Shown: positions 1-7,296 of the stretch, in pieces
How positions within the stretch are numbered: position 1 is the first letter of the stretch
Layout of the letters: each line of letters starts with the position of its first letter
From: an uncultured Clostridia bacterium
GTDB taxonomy: Bacteria > Bacillota > Clostridia > TANB77 > CAG-508
DNA length: 41,426 nucleotides
Assembly: GCA_944386165.1 (NCBI GenBank)
Contig: CALXAA010000015.1
Span: forward strand, 1-41,426
Direction of reading: 5' to 3'
Made by a program: the position numbers and the translations under genes
The notes under the pieces: generated by a model
The model's database searches: none
The model's input: the letters and a program-made list of their open reading frames with translations, nothing else
What the model was told of the DNA's origin: nothing

Positions 1-174
1 ATCAAAGTTATCGAAAGTCAAAATGGATTATTCATTGCTATGCCAAGCAGAAAAACTCCAAACGGAGAATTCAAAGACATAGCTCATCCAATCAACGCTG
101 ATACAAGGGAGAAAATCCAAAAAGCTATTTTAGATGCTTATAACGCTCCTGAAACAGAAGAATCAGCAGAATAA
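1..174 (+). CDS. spoVG: SpoVG family regulator, C-terminal part (5' end outside window)
   Basis: The reading frame is open from base 1 and ends in TAA at 172-174, giving the last 57 residues. The segment matches the conserved C-terminal half of SpoVG: a [18 protein letters not shown] stretch, then AHPIN and a terminal helix ([14 protein letters not shown]), with a short acidic tail. SpoVG proteins are small nucleic-acid-binding regulators that affect septation, sporulation and envelope gene expression in Firmicutes. The start codon and promoter lie upstream of the window. A compact hairpin with a T-run follows the stop, so the gene is probably the last of its transcript. Family assignment is strong; the exact role in this organism is inferred. 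Confidence 0.93.
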   Translation: MKVIESQNGLFIAMPSRKTPNGEFKDIAHPINADTREKIQKAILDAYNAPETEESAE

Positions 175-189
175 TATAAAAGTATTATT

Positions 190-216
190 AAAAAGCCCTA
201 TAAAAGGGCTTTTTTA
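190..216. terminator. Rho-independent terminator after spoVG, shared with the convergent gene
   Basis: An 8-bp stem (AAAAGCCC at 191-198 against GGGCTTTT at 206-213) with a 7-nt loop is followed by a T-run on the + strand and preceded by an A-run. It can therefore end both spoVG and the convergent minus-strand gene, whose stop codon lies at 214-216. Confidence 0.85.
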
Positions 217-459
217 AATAGCTTTTTTACGAATAGAATCTACAACAACACCACAAACAATAAACTGAGTAGCAAAAATAAAACTAGATCTTATCAATGC
301 CAAACCAATATGATAAAATATATTTGTACCTAAAAAAATATATAAAAGTAATATTGAAACAGCAATAAGAGCTACAATAGTAGAAAACGCCAAACCATAA
401 CCAATAATTTTATATGTAATTTTATCTAACTTTTTTAACTCTAAAAATATTTTTTTCAT
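214..459 (-). CDS. Small membrane protein of unknown function (81 aa)
   Basis: An 81-residue protein with a charged N-terminus (MKKIFLELKKLDKITYK) and two strongly hydrophobic segments, about residues 20-44 and 50-72, ending in a basic RKK tail. It is probably an integral membrane protein. A good ribosome site (AGAAGGG) lies 9 bases before the ATG on the minus strand, and a TTGATT-17-TATTAT promoter lies just upstream, so this is a real gene and not a shadow. It converges on spoVG and shares its terminator. I do not recognise the family and there is no catalytic motif to suggest a function. Confidence 0.7.
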   Translation of the reverse strand: MKKIFLELKKLDKITYKIIGYGLAFSTIVALIAVSILLLYIFLGTNIFYHIGLALIRSSFIFATQFIVCGVVVDSIRKKAI

Positions 460-481
460 AAAATCAATCCCTTCTTAAAAT

Positions 482-510
482 ATAATAACATCGAAAACAA
501 ACAAAATCAA
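482..510 (-). promoter_or_regulatory. Sigma-A type promoter of the 81-aa membrane protein
   Basis: On the minus strand TTGATT (505-510) and TATTAT (482-487) are separated by exactly 17 bases, a short distance upstream of the ribosome site of the minus-strand gene. Confidence 0.6.
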
Positions 511-544
511 AGGAAATAAATAACAAAAATAATCACAAAAACAA

Positions 545-573
545 TTGACTTATTAAATCAATTATGATATAAA
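545..573 (+). promoter_or_regulatory. Promoter of tRNA-Glu, probably also of the riboswitch/ATPase transcript
   Basis: TTGACT (545-550), a 17-base spacer and TATAAA (568-573), with an extended -10 TG at 565-566. The tRNA begins 21 bases after the -10 box. No promoter is visible between the tRNA and the riboswitch, so this one probably drives both. Confidence 0.75.
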
Positions 574-594
574 TATAAAGAATTATTTTCTCAA

Positions 595-669
595 GGCCCG
601 TTGGTCAAGCGGTTAAGACGCCACCCTCTCAAGGTGGAATCATGAGTTCGATTCTCGTACGGGTCACCA
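595..669 (+). tRNA. tRNA-Glu (anticodon CTC)
   Basis: A complete cloverleaf. The acceptor arm GGCCCGT (595-601) pairs with ACGGGTC (659-665). The anticodon stem CCACC/GGTGG holds the loop CTCTCAA, giving anticodon CTC (codon GAG). The T arm contains GTTCGATTC, and CCA (667-669) is encoded. The body matches bacterial tRNA-Glu. A CTC tRNA reads GAG specifically, so a TTC isoacceptor should exist elsewhere in the genome. Only about a dozen bases separate its 3' end from the following riboswitch. Confidence 0.96.
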
Positions 670-680
670 TTAATAAAATA

Positions 681-775
681 TTAAAGGGGAGTAGTTTTAA
701 ATTGTTAATCAACAGTCGCGATTCTAAAAGAGAATCTGGTTAACAAGCTTTAATATAAAGTTAACGAGACTTTTA
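681..775 (+). promoter_or_regulatory. yybP-ykoY family Mn2+ riboswitch aptamer
   Basis: The leader carries the conserved blocks of the yybP-ykoY motif in order: AAAGGGGAGTAG from 683, AATCAACAGTCG, a short hairpin (GATTC/GAATC), CTGGTTAAC and TTAACGAGACTTT ending near 773. The P1 helix pairs AAAG (683-686) with CTTT (770-773). This family senses Mn2+ and generally turns expression on when metal is bound, often in front of metal exporters and P-type ATPases. Here P1 uses the bases that also form the left arm of the following terminator, so metal binding should prevent termination. The aptamer begins almost directly after the tRNA. Confidence 0.88.
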
Positions 776-816
776 AAGAAAGAATGTAAAAAATATTTTT
801 TCTTTAAAAGTCTTTT
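768..816 (+). terminator. Riboswitch expression-platform terminator
   Basis: GACTTTTAAAGA (768-779) pairs perfectly with TCTTTAAAAGTC (801-812), followed by TTTT. Its left arm overlaps the 3' strand of aptamer P1, giving the mutually exclusive fold expected of a transcription-attenuating riboswitch. Confidence 0.85.
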
Positions 817-917
817 AATTTTAGTTCTAAAAGATAACACTATATGCATAAAATAATATATATAGCTTTATAATTAAAGTAAAGAGACTTAAAAATCAAA
901 AGAAAGAGGTAATTTGT

Positions 918-3635
918 ATGGAAAAAAAGTGGTTTAACAAAGAAGCACAAGAAGTTGAAAAAGAATTTGGGACAAGTATAAGCAATGGACTAAGTCAAAA
1001 ACAAGTAGAAGAAAACAAAGCAAAATATGGACTAAACGAATTACAAGAAAAGAAAAAAGACTCCATATTCAAAAAATTCTTAGCACAATTTAAAGACTTT
1101 TCAATAATAGTATTAATAATTGCAGCAATTGTATCAGGAATAGTTGGAGTAGCTGAAGGAGAAGGACTAACAGACACAATAATAATTTTAATAGTAGTAA
1201 TATTAAATGCGGTAATAGGGGTTGTACAAGAAAGTAAAGCAGAAAAATCATTAGAAGCACTAAAAAAATTAAGTAGCCATGCATCTAAAGTAATTAGAAA
1301 TGGAAAAGAACAAGTAATTCCAGCAAGAGAATTAGTCCCAGGAGACTTAGTAGTAATAGAAACAGGAGACTATGTAGCAGCAGATTTAAGAATAATTGAA
1401 GCAATAAACTTAAAATCACAAGAGTCCTCTCTTACAGGAGAGTCTGTACCAGTTGAAAAAACAACAGAAAAAATAGAAGGAACAGAAATAGGAATTGGTG
1501 ACAGAAAAAATATGTTATTTTCATCTAGTTTAATAACATATGGAAGAGGAAAAGCAATAGTTGTTGATACAGGTATGAACACAGAAGTAGGAAAAATTGC
1601 AGGAATGTTAGACTCAGCAGAAAAACAAGAAACACCACTTCAAAAAAGATTAAACAGTTTAGGAAAAACATTAGGAATAGCATGTTTAGCAATATGTGCA
1701 GCAATATTTGCAATAGGATTAATACAAGGCAAACCAATTATAGATATGTTTATGACAGCAGTATCACTTGCAGTTGCTGTAATACCAGAAGGACTAGTTG
1801 CAGTATCAACAATAGTTTTAGCAATAGGTGTTCAAAAAATGGTAAAGAAAAATGCAATTGTAAAAAAATTACCAGCAGTTGAAACCTTAGGAAGCAGTAC
1901 AGTAATATGCTCAGACAAAACAGGAACATTAACTCAAAACAAAATGACAGTTGAAAAAGTATTTTGTGATGATGAATTACAAGACATAAAAAATGTAAAA
2001 CAAACAGAAGATTTCAAAAAATTAGTATATAATTGTATGTTATGCAATGATTCTAGAGTATTAGAAAATGGAGAAATAGGAGGAGATCCTACTGAAACAG
2101 CATTAGTAGACATGGCATTCAAATTAAAATACACACAATCAATATATAATGAAAATCCTAGAGTAGAAGAAGTTCCATTTGATTCAGAAAGAAAATTAAT
2201 GACAACAGTAAACAAAAATAATGGAAAATATATTGTTTACACCAAAGGTGGAGTTGACGAATTATTAAAATGTTGTAATTCATTCTTATATAAAGGACAA
2301 GTAAGGACAAACTTAGAGACCTATGTAGGATGGGTAAGAGAAAATAACGAAAAAATGGCAAGAGAAGCATTAAGAGTATTAGCATTTGCATATAAAGAGA
2401 TTGACCATATGCCATCTAAAGCAGAAATGAAAACTATTGAAAGCAACTTAACATTTGTTGGAATGGTTGGAATGATTGACCCACCAAGAGAAGAAGCAAA
2501 AAAAGCAGTTGAAAAATGTAAAAAAGCAGGAATTAAAACAGTAATGATTACAGGAGATCATAAAGTTACAGCCATTGCAATAGCAAAAAAATTGGGAATT
2601 TTAAATGAAGAAAGTGAAGCTTTAACAGGAACAGAACTAGACAAAATTTCAGATGAAGAATTAACTAAAAACATTAGAAAATATTCAGTATATGCAAGAG
2701 TTTCACCAGAACACAAAGTTAGAATAGTAAAAGCATGGCAAGCAAATGGAGAAGTTGTAGCTATGACAGGTGATGGAGTAAATGATAGTCCTGCATTAAA
2801 AACATCTGACATAGGATGTGCAATGGGAAAAGTTGGAACAGAAGTTGCAAAAGAAGCTGCAGATGTAATTTTAACAGATGATAATTTTGCAACAATAGTA
2901 TCAGCAGTAGAAGAAGGAAGAAGAATATATGACAACATATTAAAAGTAATACAATTTTTAATCTCATGTAATGTTGGTGAAGTAGTTGTATTATTACTAG
3001 CAACACTATTTGCACCACAAATTGGACAGTGGTTTGGAATAACAGATGTAACAATGATACAAGTATTATTACCAATACATATTTTATGGATAAACCTTGT
3101 AACAGACTCATTCCCTGCATTAGCACTAGCTTTTGATCCTGCAAATAAAGACATAATGAGTAGAAAACCAATAAAAAAAGGTGAAGGAATATTTACAAAA
3201 GGAAGAACATTTAGAATTATTTATCAAGGAATAATGATTGGATTATTAACACTTGCAGCATTTTTAATTGGACTAGCAACAACAACAGAACCAATAGATG
3301 GACTAACATTAGAACAAACCAAAATAGAAGTTGGAGAAACAATGGCATTTGTTGTATTAGCATTCTCAGAATTAGTACATGTATTTAATGTAAGAGATAA
3401 CAAAAACTCAATATTCAAAACAGGAATATTAGGAAATAAAGTATTACTTTTAGCAGTAGGAGCATCAGCATTATTAATGGCAATAATCTTAGTAATTCCT
3501 GGACTAAGAGAAGTATTTAGTATTCCGATATTGCCTATGGGAAATGTTTTAGAAATAATAGGATTAGTACTTGCACCAGTAGTTATAGTAGAAATTTTAA
3601 AACTATTTAAAATAAATACAGCAAAAGATGAATAA
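918..3635 (+). CDS. P-type cation-translocating ATPase (Ca2+/Mn2+ type, P2 class)
   Basis: A 905-residue membrane pump that should move divalent cations out of the cytoplasm at the cost of ATP. Seen in order: an N-terminal cation-ATPase domain (residues 1-60), membrane helices near 60-110, the actuator TGES motif (about residue 173), the helix-4 ion site VAVIPEGL (E about 291), the phosphorylation motif CSDKTGTLT (D333), a TGDGVND hinge (about 617-623), and a C-terminal membrane domain with six helices. The PEGL motif and overall layout match the PMCA/SERCA-like bacterial calcium ATPases. The upstream yybP-ykoY riboswitch makes Mn2+ export at least as likely as Ca2+. The start is set by AGAGGT about 9 bases before the ATG. 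Length is typical. No downstream partner is evident. Confidence 0.93.
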   Translation: MEKKWFNKEAQEVEKEFGTSISNGLSQKQVEENKAKYGLNELQEKKKDSIFKKFLAQFKDFSIIVLIIAAIVSGIVGVAEGEGLTDTIIILIVVILNAVIGVVQESKAEKSLEALKKLSSHASKVIRNGKEQVIPARELVPGDLVVIETGDYVAADLRIIEAINLKSQESSLTGESVPVEKTTEKIEGTEIGIGDRKNMLFSSSLITYGRGKAIVVDTGMNTEVGKIAGMLDSAEKQETPLQKRLNSLGKTLGIACLAICAAIFAIGLIQGKPIIDMFMTAVSLAVAVIPEGLVAVSTIVLAIGVQKMVKKNAIVKKLPAVETLGSSTVICSDKTGTLTQNKMTVEKVFCDDELQDIKNVKQTEDFKKLVYNCMLCNDSRVLENGEIGGDPTETALVDMAFKLKYTQSIYNENPRVEEVPFDSERKLMTTVNKNNGKYIVYTKGGVDELLKCCNSFLYKGQVRTNLETYVGWVRENNEKMAREALRVLAFAYKEIDHMPSKAEMKTIESNLTFVGMVGMIDPPREEAKKAVEKCKKAGIKTVMITGDHKVTAIAIAKKLGILNEESEALTGTELDKISDEELTKNIRKYSVYARVSPEHKVRIVKAWQANGEVVAMTGDGVNDSPALKTSDIGCAMGKVGTEVAKEAADVILTDDNFATIVSAVEEGRRIYDNILKVIQFLISCNVGEVVVLLLATLFAPQIGQWFGITDVTMIQVLLPIHILWINLVTDSFPALALAFDPANKDIMSRKPIKKGEGIFTKGRTFRIIYQGIMIGLLTLAAFLIGLATTTEPIDGLTLEQTKIEVGETMAFVVLAFSELVHVFNVRDNKNSIFKTGILGNKVLLLAVGASALLMAIILVIPGLREVFSIPILPMGNVLEIIGLVLAPVVIVEILKLFKINTAKDE

Positions 3636-3650
3636 AATAATTTAATAATA

Positions 3651-3679
3651 TTGACTAAAGCCCAAACTTGTAATATATT
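3651..3679 (+). promoter_or_regulatory. Promoter of the HNH gene
   Basis: TTGACT (3651-3656), a 17-base spacer and TATATT (3674-3679) lie just upstream of the HNH ribosome site. The predicted start of transcription falls inside the hairpin described next, after its left arm. Confidence 0.6.
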
Positions 3680-3703
3680 AATAAAAAACAAGGGAGGGCT
3701 TTT
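3657..3703 (+). promoter_or_regulatory. Hairpin that can end ATPase transcripts and hide the HNH ribosome site
   Basis: AAAGCCC (3657-3663) pairs with GGGCTTT (3696-3702), and inside it CTTG (3667-3670) pairs with CAAG (3689-3692). The right side contains the HNH gene's Shine-Dalgarno sequence (AGGGAGGG, 3691-3698), and the ATG follows at 3705. Read-through RNA from the ATPase could fold and mask it, while RNA from the local promoter lacks the left arm. The T-run is only three or four bases, so termination may be weak. Confidence 0.5.
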
Positions 3704-3704
3704 G

Positions 3705-4367
3705 ATGATTATCGAGGTTCCAAAAGGCTATACTTTTATTAAAGATGAAAATATTCTAGCATTTGAAGAAGGAGGAAAACTCAAACTATTAAGACGGCAT
3801 GGTAAATTTGATGAAATTATGTATGATATAACTTATAGACAAAAAGGAAAAAATAAGTGTTACTACTGTGGTCGGGTAAATAGTGACATTGAACCATTAA
3901 AAATAACATTAGATCACATTTATCCAAGATCTTTAGGAGGACCTACAATACCTCAAAATTTAATTCCAGCATGTAGAAAATGTAATTCAACCAAAGAAAA
4001 TATGACACCAGAACAATTTAGAGCATATAGAAGAATTAAAGTTCCCGAACAAAAAGAGCTATTTCGAAGAGAATATTTTAGAACAAAATATTTTCAAGAA
4101 AGATGGGTACATATTTTACCAGATGAGTGGATAAGTCAAACACCAATTTCTGATTTGTTGATATCAATAGATTTACAAGATACCAGTACAACAAAATATA
4201 GAAAAATAAAAGAATATTATACAAGATGTCAGCAATTTCCGAATCCAATTATAGTTGATTGCCGAGGATTTGTATTAGATGGATTTACAATAGTTTTATT
4301 TGCCAAAAACAATAGAATTAGAGAAATTCCAACTATAGTTCTAGAAAATGTTGAAGTAATATTTTAA
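3705..4367 (+). CDS. HNH nuclease-type zinc protein with ParB/Srx-like C-terminus
   Basis: A 220-residue protein. The centre (about residues 50-110) is an HNH fold of the CxxC...LDH...N...CxxC type: CYYC, then TLDHIYPRSLGG, the Asn of PQNLIPAC and a second CRKC, so both zinc-binding cysteine pairs and the catalytic His are present. The last 40 residues (NPIIVDCRGFVLDGFTIVL onward) resemble the ParB/sulfiredoxin-like domain, in which a VLDG motif normally precedes His-Arg; here FTIVL replaces them. ATG 3705 is chosen over an upstream TTG (3651) because AGGGAGGG sits directly before it. It has its own promoter. It uses two in-frame CGG and several CGA codons, unlike its neighbours, which hints at lateral transfer. 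Substrate unknown. Confidence 0.75.
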   Translation: MIIEVPKGYTFIKDENILAFEEGGKLKLLRRHGKFDEIMYDITYRQKGKNKCYYCGRVNSDIEPLKITLDHIYPRSLGGPTIPQNLIPACRKCNSTKENMTPEQFRAYRRIKVPEQKELFRREYFRTKYFQERWVHILPDEWISQTPISDLLISIDLQDTSTTKYRKIKEYYTRCQQFPNPIIVDCRGFVLDGFTIVLFAKNNRIREIPTIVLENVEVIF

Positions 4368-4372
4368 TAGCA

Positions 4373-4402
4373 AAGAGGGGACCCTAATTTAGGATCCCCT
4401 CT
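4373..4402. terminator. Bidirectional terminator between HNH gene and peroxiredoxin
   Basis: A GC-rich stem, AAGAGGGGA (4373-4381) with TCCCCTCTT (4394-4402), extended inward by CCTAA/TTAGG. It sits between two convergent genes; the A-rich run after it gives a T-run on the minus strand. Confidence 0.8.
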
Positions 4403-4416
4403 TCATAAAAAAAATT

Positions 4417-5121
4417 TTAGCAATTATTATCATTTTCACAATTAATTTCATTCAAGCATTCTTGCTTAGGTTCTTGAAAAGCAAGATACCAGCTCATACC
4501 ATTACAATTTTGATTAATATAATTTAATCTTTCTTGAAGAAGAGGAAAAGTACGAGGAGCAGGCATAATTACAGGTTGGTTAGGAAGCCAATTTGCAGGA
4601 GTAGAACTCTTAGAACAATCAGCCATTTGCAAAGCCTCAACAATACGAATTATTTCCGGAATAAATCTTCCAACATTTAAAGGATAAACTAGAATAATTC
4701 TAACAATGCCTTTATCATCAATAATAAAAACATTTCTAACAGTTTCAGTAGTACTAATATCATTAGAAATCATACCATATTTTCTAGCAATTGCACCATT
4801 TCTATCAGCAACAATTGGAAAAGGTAAAACAATTCCTGTCATATTGTAAATATCACGCATCCATTCCAAATGAGAAGGATTACTATCTACACTAAGACCC
4901 AGTAATTTTGTATTCAATTTTTCAAAATAAGAAATTGCTTTAGCAAAAGCAATCATTTCAGTAGTACAAACAGGTGTAAAATCTCCAGGATGAGAAAAAA
5001 ACACTAACCACTTTCCTTTATAATCATCTAAACATATAGGACCATATGTAGTTTCAGCATTAAAATCTGGAGCATGTTGACCAATCTTTACATTACCATT
5101 CATTAATAATTCATAATCCAT
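4417..5121 (-). CDS. Peroxiredoxin, Prx6/1-Cys-like subfamily
   Basis: A 234-residue thiol peroxidase that reduces H2O2 and organic peroxides. The active-site block HPGDFTPVCTTE places the peroxidatic Cys at residue 52. The C-terminal half with PANWLPNQPVIMP is characteristic of the Prx6-like branch, and the tail is rich in Cys (QECLNEINCENDNNC), which may supply resolving thiols. The start at 5121 is chosen because AAAGGAG lies 7 bases upstream; an earlier in-frame ATG would add nine residues and overlap that site. It is transcribed divergently from the surface-protein gene, behind a TTGATT-17-TATATC promoter. Cytoplasmic. The electron donor is unknown; the rubredoxin gene 3 kb away could be functionally related, but that is inference. 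Confidence 0.93.
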   Translation of the reverse strand: MDYELLMNGNVKIGQHAPDFNAETTYGPICLDDYKGKWLVFFSHPGDFTPVCTTEMIAFAKAISYFEKLNTKLLGLSVDSNPSHLEWMRDIYNMTGIVLPFPIVADRNGAIARKYGMISNDISTTETVRNVFIIDDKGIVRIILVYPLNVGRFIPEIIRIVEALQMADCSKSSTPANWLPNQPVIMPAPRTFPLLQERLNYINQNCNGMSWYLAFQEPKQECLNEINCENDNNC

Positions 5122-5138
5122 AGAAAACTCCTTTTTTT

Positions 5139-5167
5139 GATATATCATATGTAAAAAAGGAAATCAA
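5139..5167 (-). promoter_or_regulatory. Candidate promoter of the peroxiredoxin gene
   Basis: On the minus strand TTGATT (5162-5167) and TATATC (5139-5144) are 17 bases apart, with a TG one base before the -10 box. The leader would be very short, with the ribosome site immediately downstream. Confidence 0.45.
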
Positions 5168-5207
5168 GTTACAATTAAAGACATAAAAAAATATTTCAAG
5201 TATCCTA

Positions 5208-5236
5208 TTGACAAAAAAATAATAATAGTATAGATT
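5208..5236 (+). promoter_or_regulatory. Candidate promoter of the surface-protein gene
   Basis: TTGACA (5208-5213) is followed after 17 bases by TAGATT (5231-5236). The -35 box is perfect; the -10 box is weak and could instead be read two bases earlier as TATAGA. Confidence 0.5.
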
Positions 5237-5294
5237 ATAGGTAGAATTTTGAAATAGCTTATTCAAAAGAAAAAAATTAAAAGGAGGAAAAACA

Positions 5295-7226
5295 ATGATT
5301 AAGAAAAAAATTATTGCTATTATATTAGTAGCCACAATGTTATTTGCTGTTATCCCAATGGCTGCATTTGCAACAGATAGTGATAATGTAATCGAAATTG
5401 CAAACTTTCAAGAGTTAAAAGACAACTTAAACTCAAAAGAAGGTGCAACATTAAAATTAACATCAAATATCAACTTAGAAGAAAAAATCACAATTAGTAA
5501 TACTGTAACAATTGATGGAAATGGTAATACAATTTCTGGAAAAAATGATGATCCATCTGTTAATATAGAAATTAAAGGTGGTACAGTTACAATTAAAAAT
5601 ACCATAATTACTCAATTTGGAGGAGAAGCTCCAACAACAGGACAATTAGGAGTTATAAAAGTAACAGAAGATGCAGTAAACCCAGTATTAAATGTAGATA
5701 ATGTAACAATTAAAGACTTTAATAGGGCAGGTATTGATATTCGTGCAGGACAATTCACAATAACAAATACAAGTATTGACTGCAAAAATACTCGTGCAGA
5801 TAATGAAGAAAGCTCAATTCTTGCAAAAGGAATTTTAGTAGGTTCAGGAGTTAAAGATGGAGTAACAGGAACAATCCAAAATGTAAATGTAATAAACTCT
5901 AAATCTACATATACAGAATGGGCATCTTCAGGAATAGAAGTATGGGGAGGAGCAACTGTTACAATTAATAAGTGTACTATAACAGACACTGAAAATGGTA
6001 TTGCTGTAAACAACACATATGACCAATGTGGTAATATAGATGTAACAATACAAGATACAATAGTAAATGCAACAAACAGAGCAATTAGACTATCTGGTAA
6101 AGTTGATGGTACAGCAAAAGCAAATGTTAGAGTATTAAGTGGAAATTATACAGGAAATGTTGTATTCAAAGATAAAACAGATAATGAAACACTAACATTA
6201 TGTGGTGGAACTTATACTGGAGAAATAGAAAAAGATAATCTTGCCAATCTAGATGAATACATGCTAGAAGAAAATGGAGAAGGATCTTATATAGCTAGAG
6301 TTAACAATGAAGAATTAAAAACATTAGTTTCAAACTATGAAGCTGAATCTTTATTAAAAGAAGATTATACAACAGAATCATATAATAATTTTGAAACAGC
6401 TCTTTCAAATTCTAAAACAGTGTTAGATAATATAAATGCAACAAAAGAAGATATACAAAATGCACAAACAGCATTAAAAAATGCTTATGAAAATTTAGTA
6501 AAACTAACAAAAGTTGAATCTGATTCAAACCTTGGAATAATAGCAGATGAAGCTGTAAGTGACATATTAAATAATAATGAAACAGTACAAAATGCTATAA
6601 AAAATAATCCAGGAGTAGAAGTTAAAACAGTTATTGAAGTTCAAGACATAAACGAATCAGAAATACAAGAAGAAGAGAAATCTGCAATTGAAGAAGTTGC
6701 TAAAAATGCAACAATAGCAAAAGCATTTGATATAAGTATTTTAGTAAAAGATGCCGACAAAAATACAGAATTAGATAAAGTTGAAGAACTAGGAGAAAAA
6801 ATCAAATTTACAATAACACTTGACGAAGAATTAAAAAATGTACCAGAAGGATATGAAAGAACATATCAAATCATAAGAGTACATAATGGTATTGCAGAAG
6901 TATTAGAAACTACTTTATCATCTGATAAAAATGCAATAGAATTTAGTACAGATAAATTTTCTACATATGTTATAAGTTATGTAGATACAAAAATAGCAGA
7001 ACAACCATCAGATGACGAAAACAAACCAGAAGAAGAGTTACCAATTGAAGACGAAAACAAACCAGTAGAAGAACAACCAACAGAAGGAACAAATAATAAT
7101 GAAGAAAAAACAGAAGAAGATAGTGAAATAGTTCAAACAGGTGACTATGTATTAATTGCAATTGGAATTATTGCTATAGTTATAGTAGCAAATGTAGTTT
7201 ATTCTTTAAAAAAAAATAAGAAATAA
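5295..7226 (+). CDS. Secreted, wall-anchored surface protein with beta-helix-like and FIVAR-type domains
   Basis: A 643-residue exported protein. Residues 1-26 form a signal peptide (MIKKKIIAIILVATMLFAV, cleavage after AFA). Residues 30-320 are rich in repeated VTI/TITNT-type strands, as in parallel beta-helix (pectate-lyase-like) proteins. Residues about 335-400 (ending in a DIQNAQTALKNAYENL motif) resemble a FIVAR sugar-binding three-helix module. A Glu/Pro-rich spacer (about 570-610) precedes EIVQTGDY (611-618), a hydrophobic segment and KKNKK, an atypical sortase sorting signal. The start follows AAAGGAGG. The sortase B gene directly downstream is the probable anchoring enzyme. The ligand is unknown; adhesion or carbohydrate binding is a guess. 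Confidence 0.8.
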   Translation: MIKKKIIAIILVATMLFAVIPMAAFATDSDNVIEIANFQELKDNLNSKEGATLKLTSNINLEEKITISNTVTIDGNGNTISGKNDDPSVNIEIKGGTVTIKNTIITQFGGEAPTTGQLGVIKVTEDAVNPVLNVDNVTIKDFNRAGIDIRAGQFTITNTSIDCKNTRADNEESSILAKGILVGSGVKDGVTGTIQNVNVINSKSTYTEWASSGIEVWGGATVTINKCTITDTENGIAVNNTYDQCGNIDVTIQDTIVNATNRAIRLSGKVDGTAKANVRVLSGNYTGNVVFKDKTDNETLTLCGGTYTGEIEKDNLANLDEYMLEENGEGSYIARVNNEELKTLVSNYEAESLLKEDYTTESYNNFETALSNSKTVLDNINATKEDIQNAQTALKNAYENLVKLTKVESDSNLGIIADEAVSDILNNNETVQNAIKNNPGVEVKTVIEVQDINESEIQEEEKSAIEEVAKNATIAKAFDISILVKDADKNTELDKVEELGEKIKFTITLDEELKNVPEGYERTYQIIRVHNGIAEVLETTLSSDKNAIEFSTDKFSTYVISYVDTKIAEQPSDDENKPEEELPIEDENKPVEEQPTEGTNNNEEKTEEDSEIVQTGDYVLIAIGIIAIVIVANVVYSLKKNKK

Positions 7227-7241
7227 TATATAAAATAAAAA

Positions 7242-7269
7242 GGAGCTTTTGTTTTTTGGCAAGAGCTCC
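7242..7269 (+). other. Intergenic hairpin between surface protein and sortase
   Basis: GGAGCTTTTG (7242-7251) pairs with CAAGAGCTCC (7260-7269) with one G-T wobble and an 8-nt loop. No T-run follows, so it looks more like a processing or stability element, or a partial attenuator between surface protein and sortase, than a full terminator. Confidence 0.5.
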
Positions 7270-7296
7270 ATATTAATATAAGAAGGGCAATTAAAA

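Noticed and set aside
2558..3171. Long minus-strand open frames inside the P-type ATPase gene
   Set aside because: Shadows of a strongly AT-rich coding strand; no ribosome sites and Leu/Ser-rich nonsense composition.
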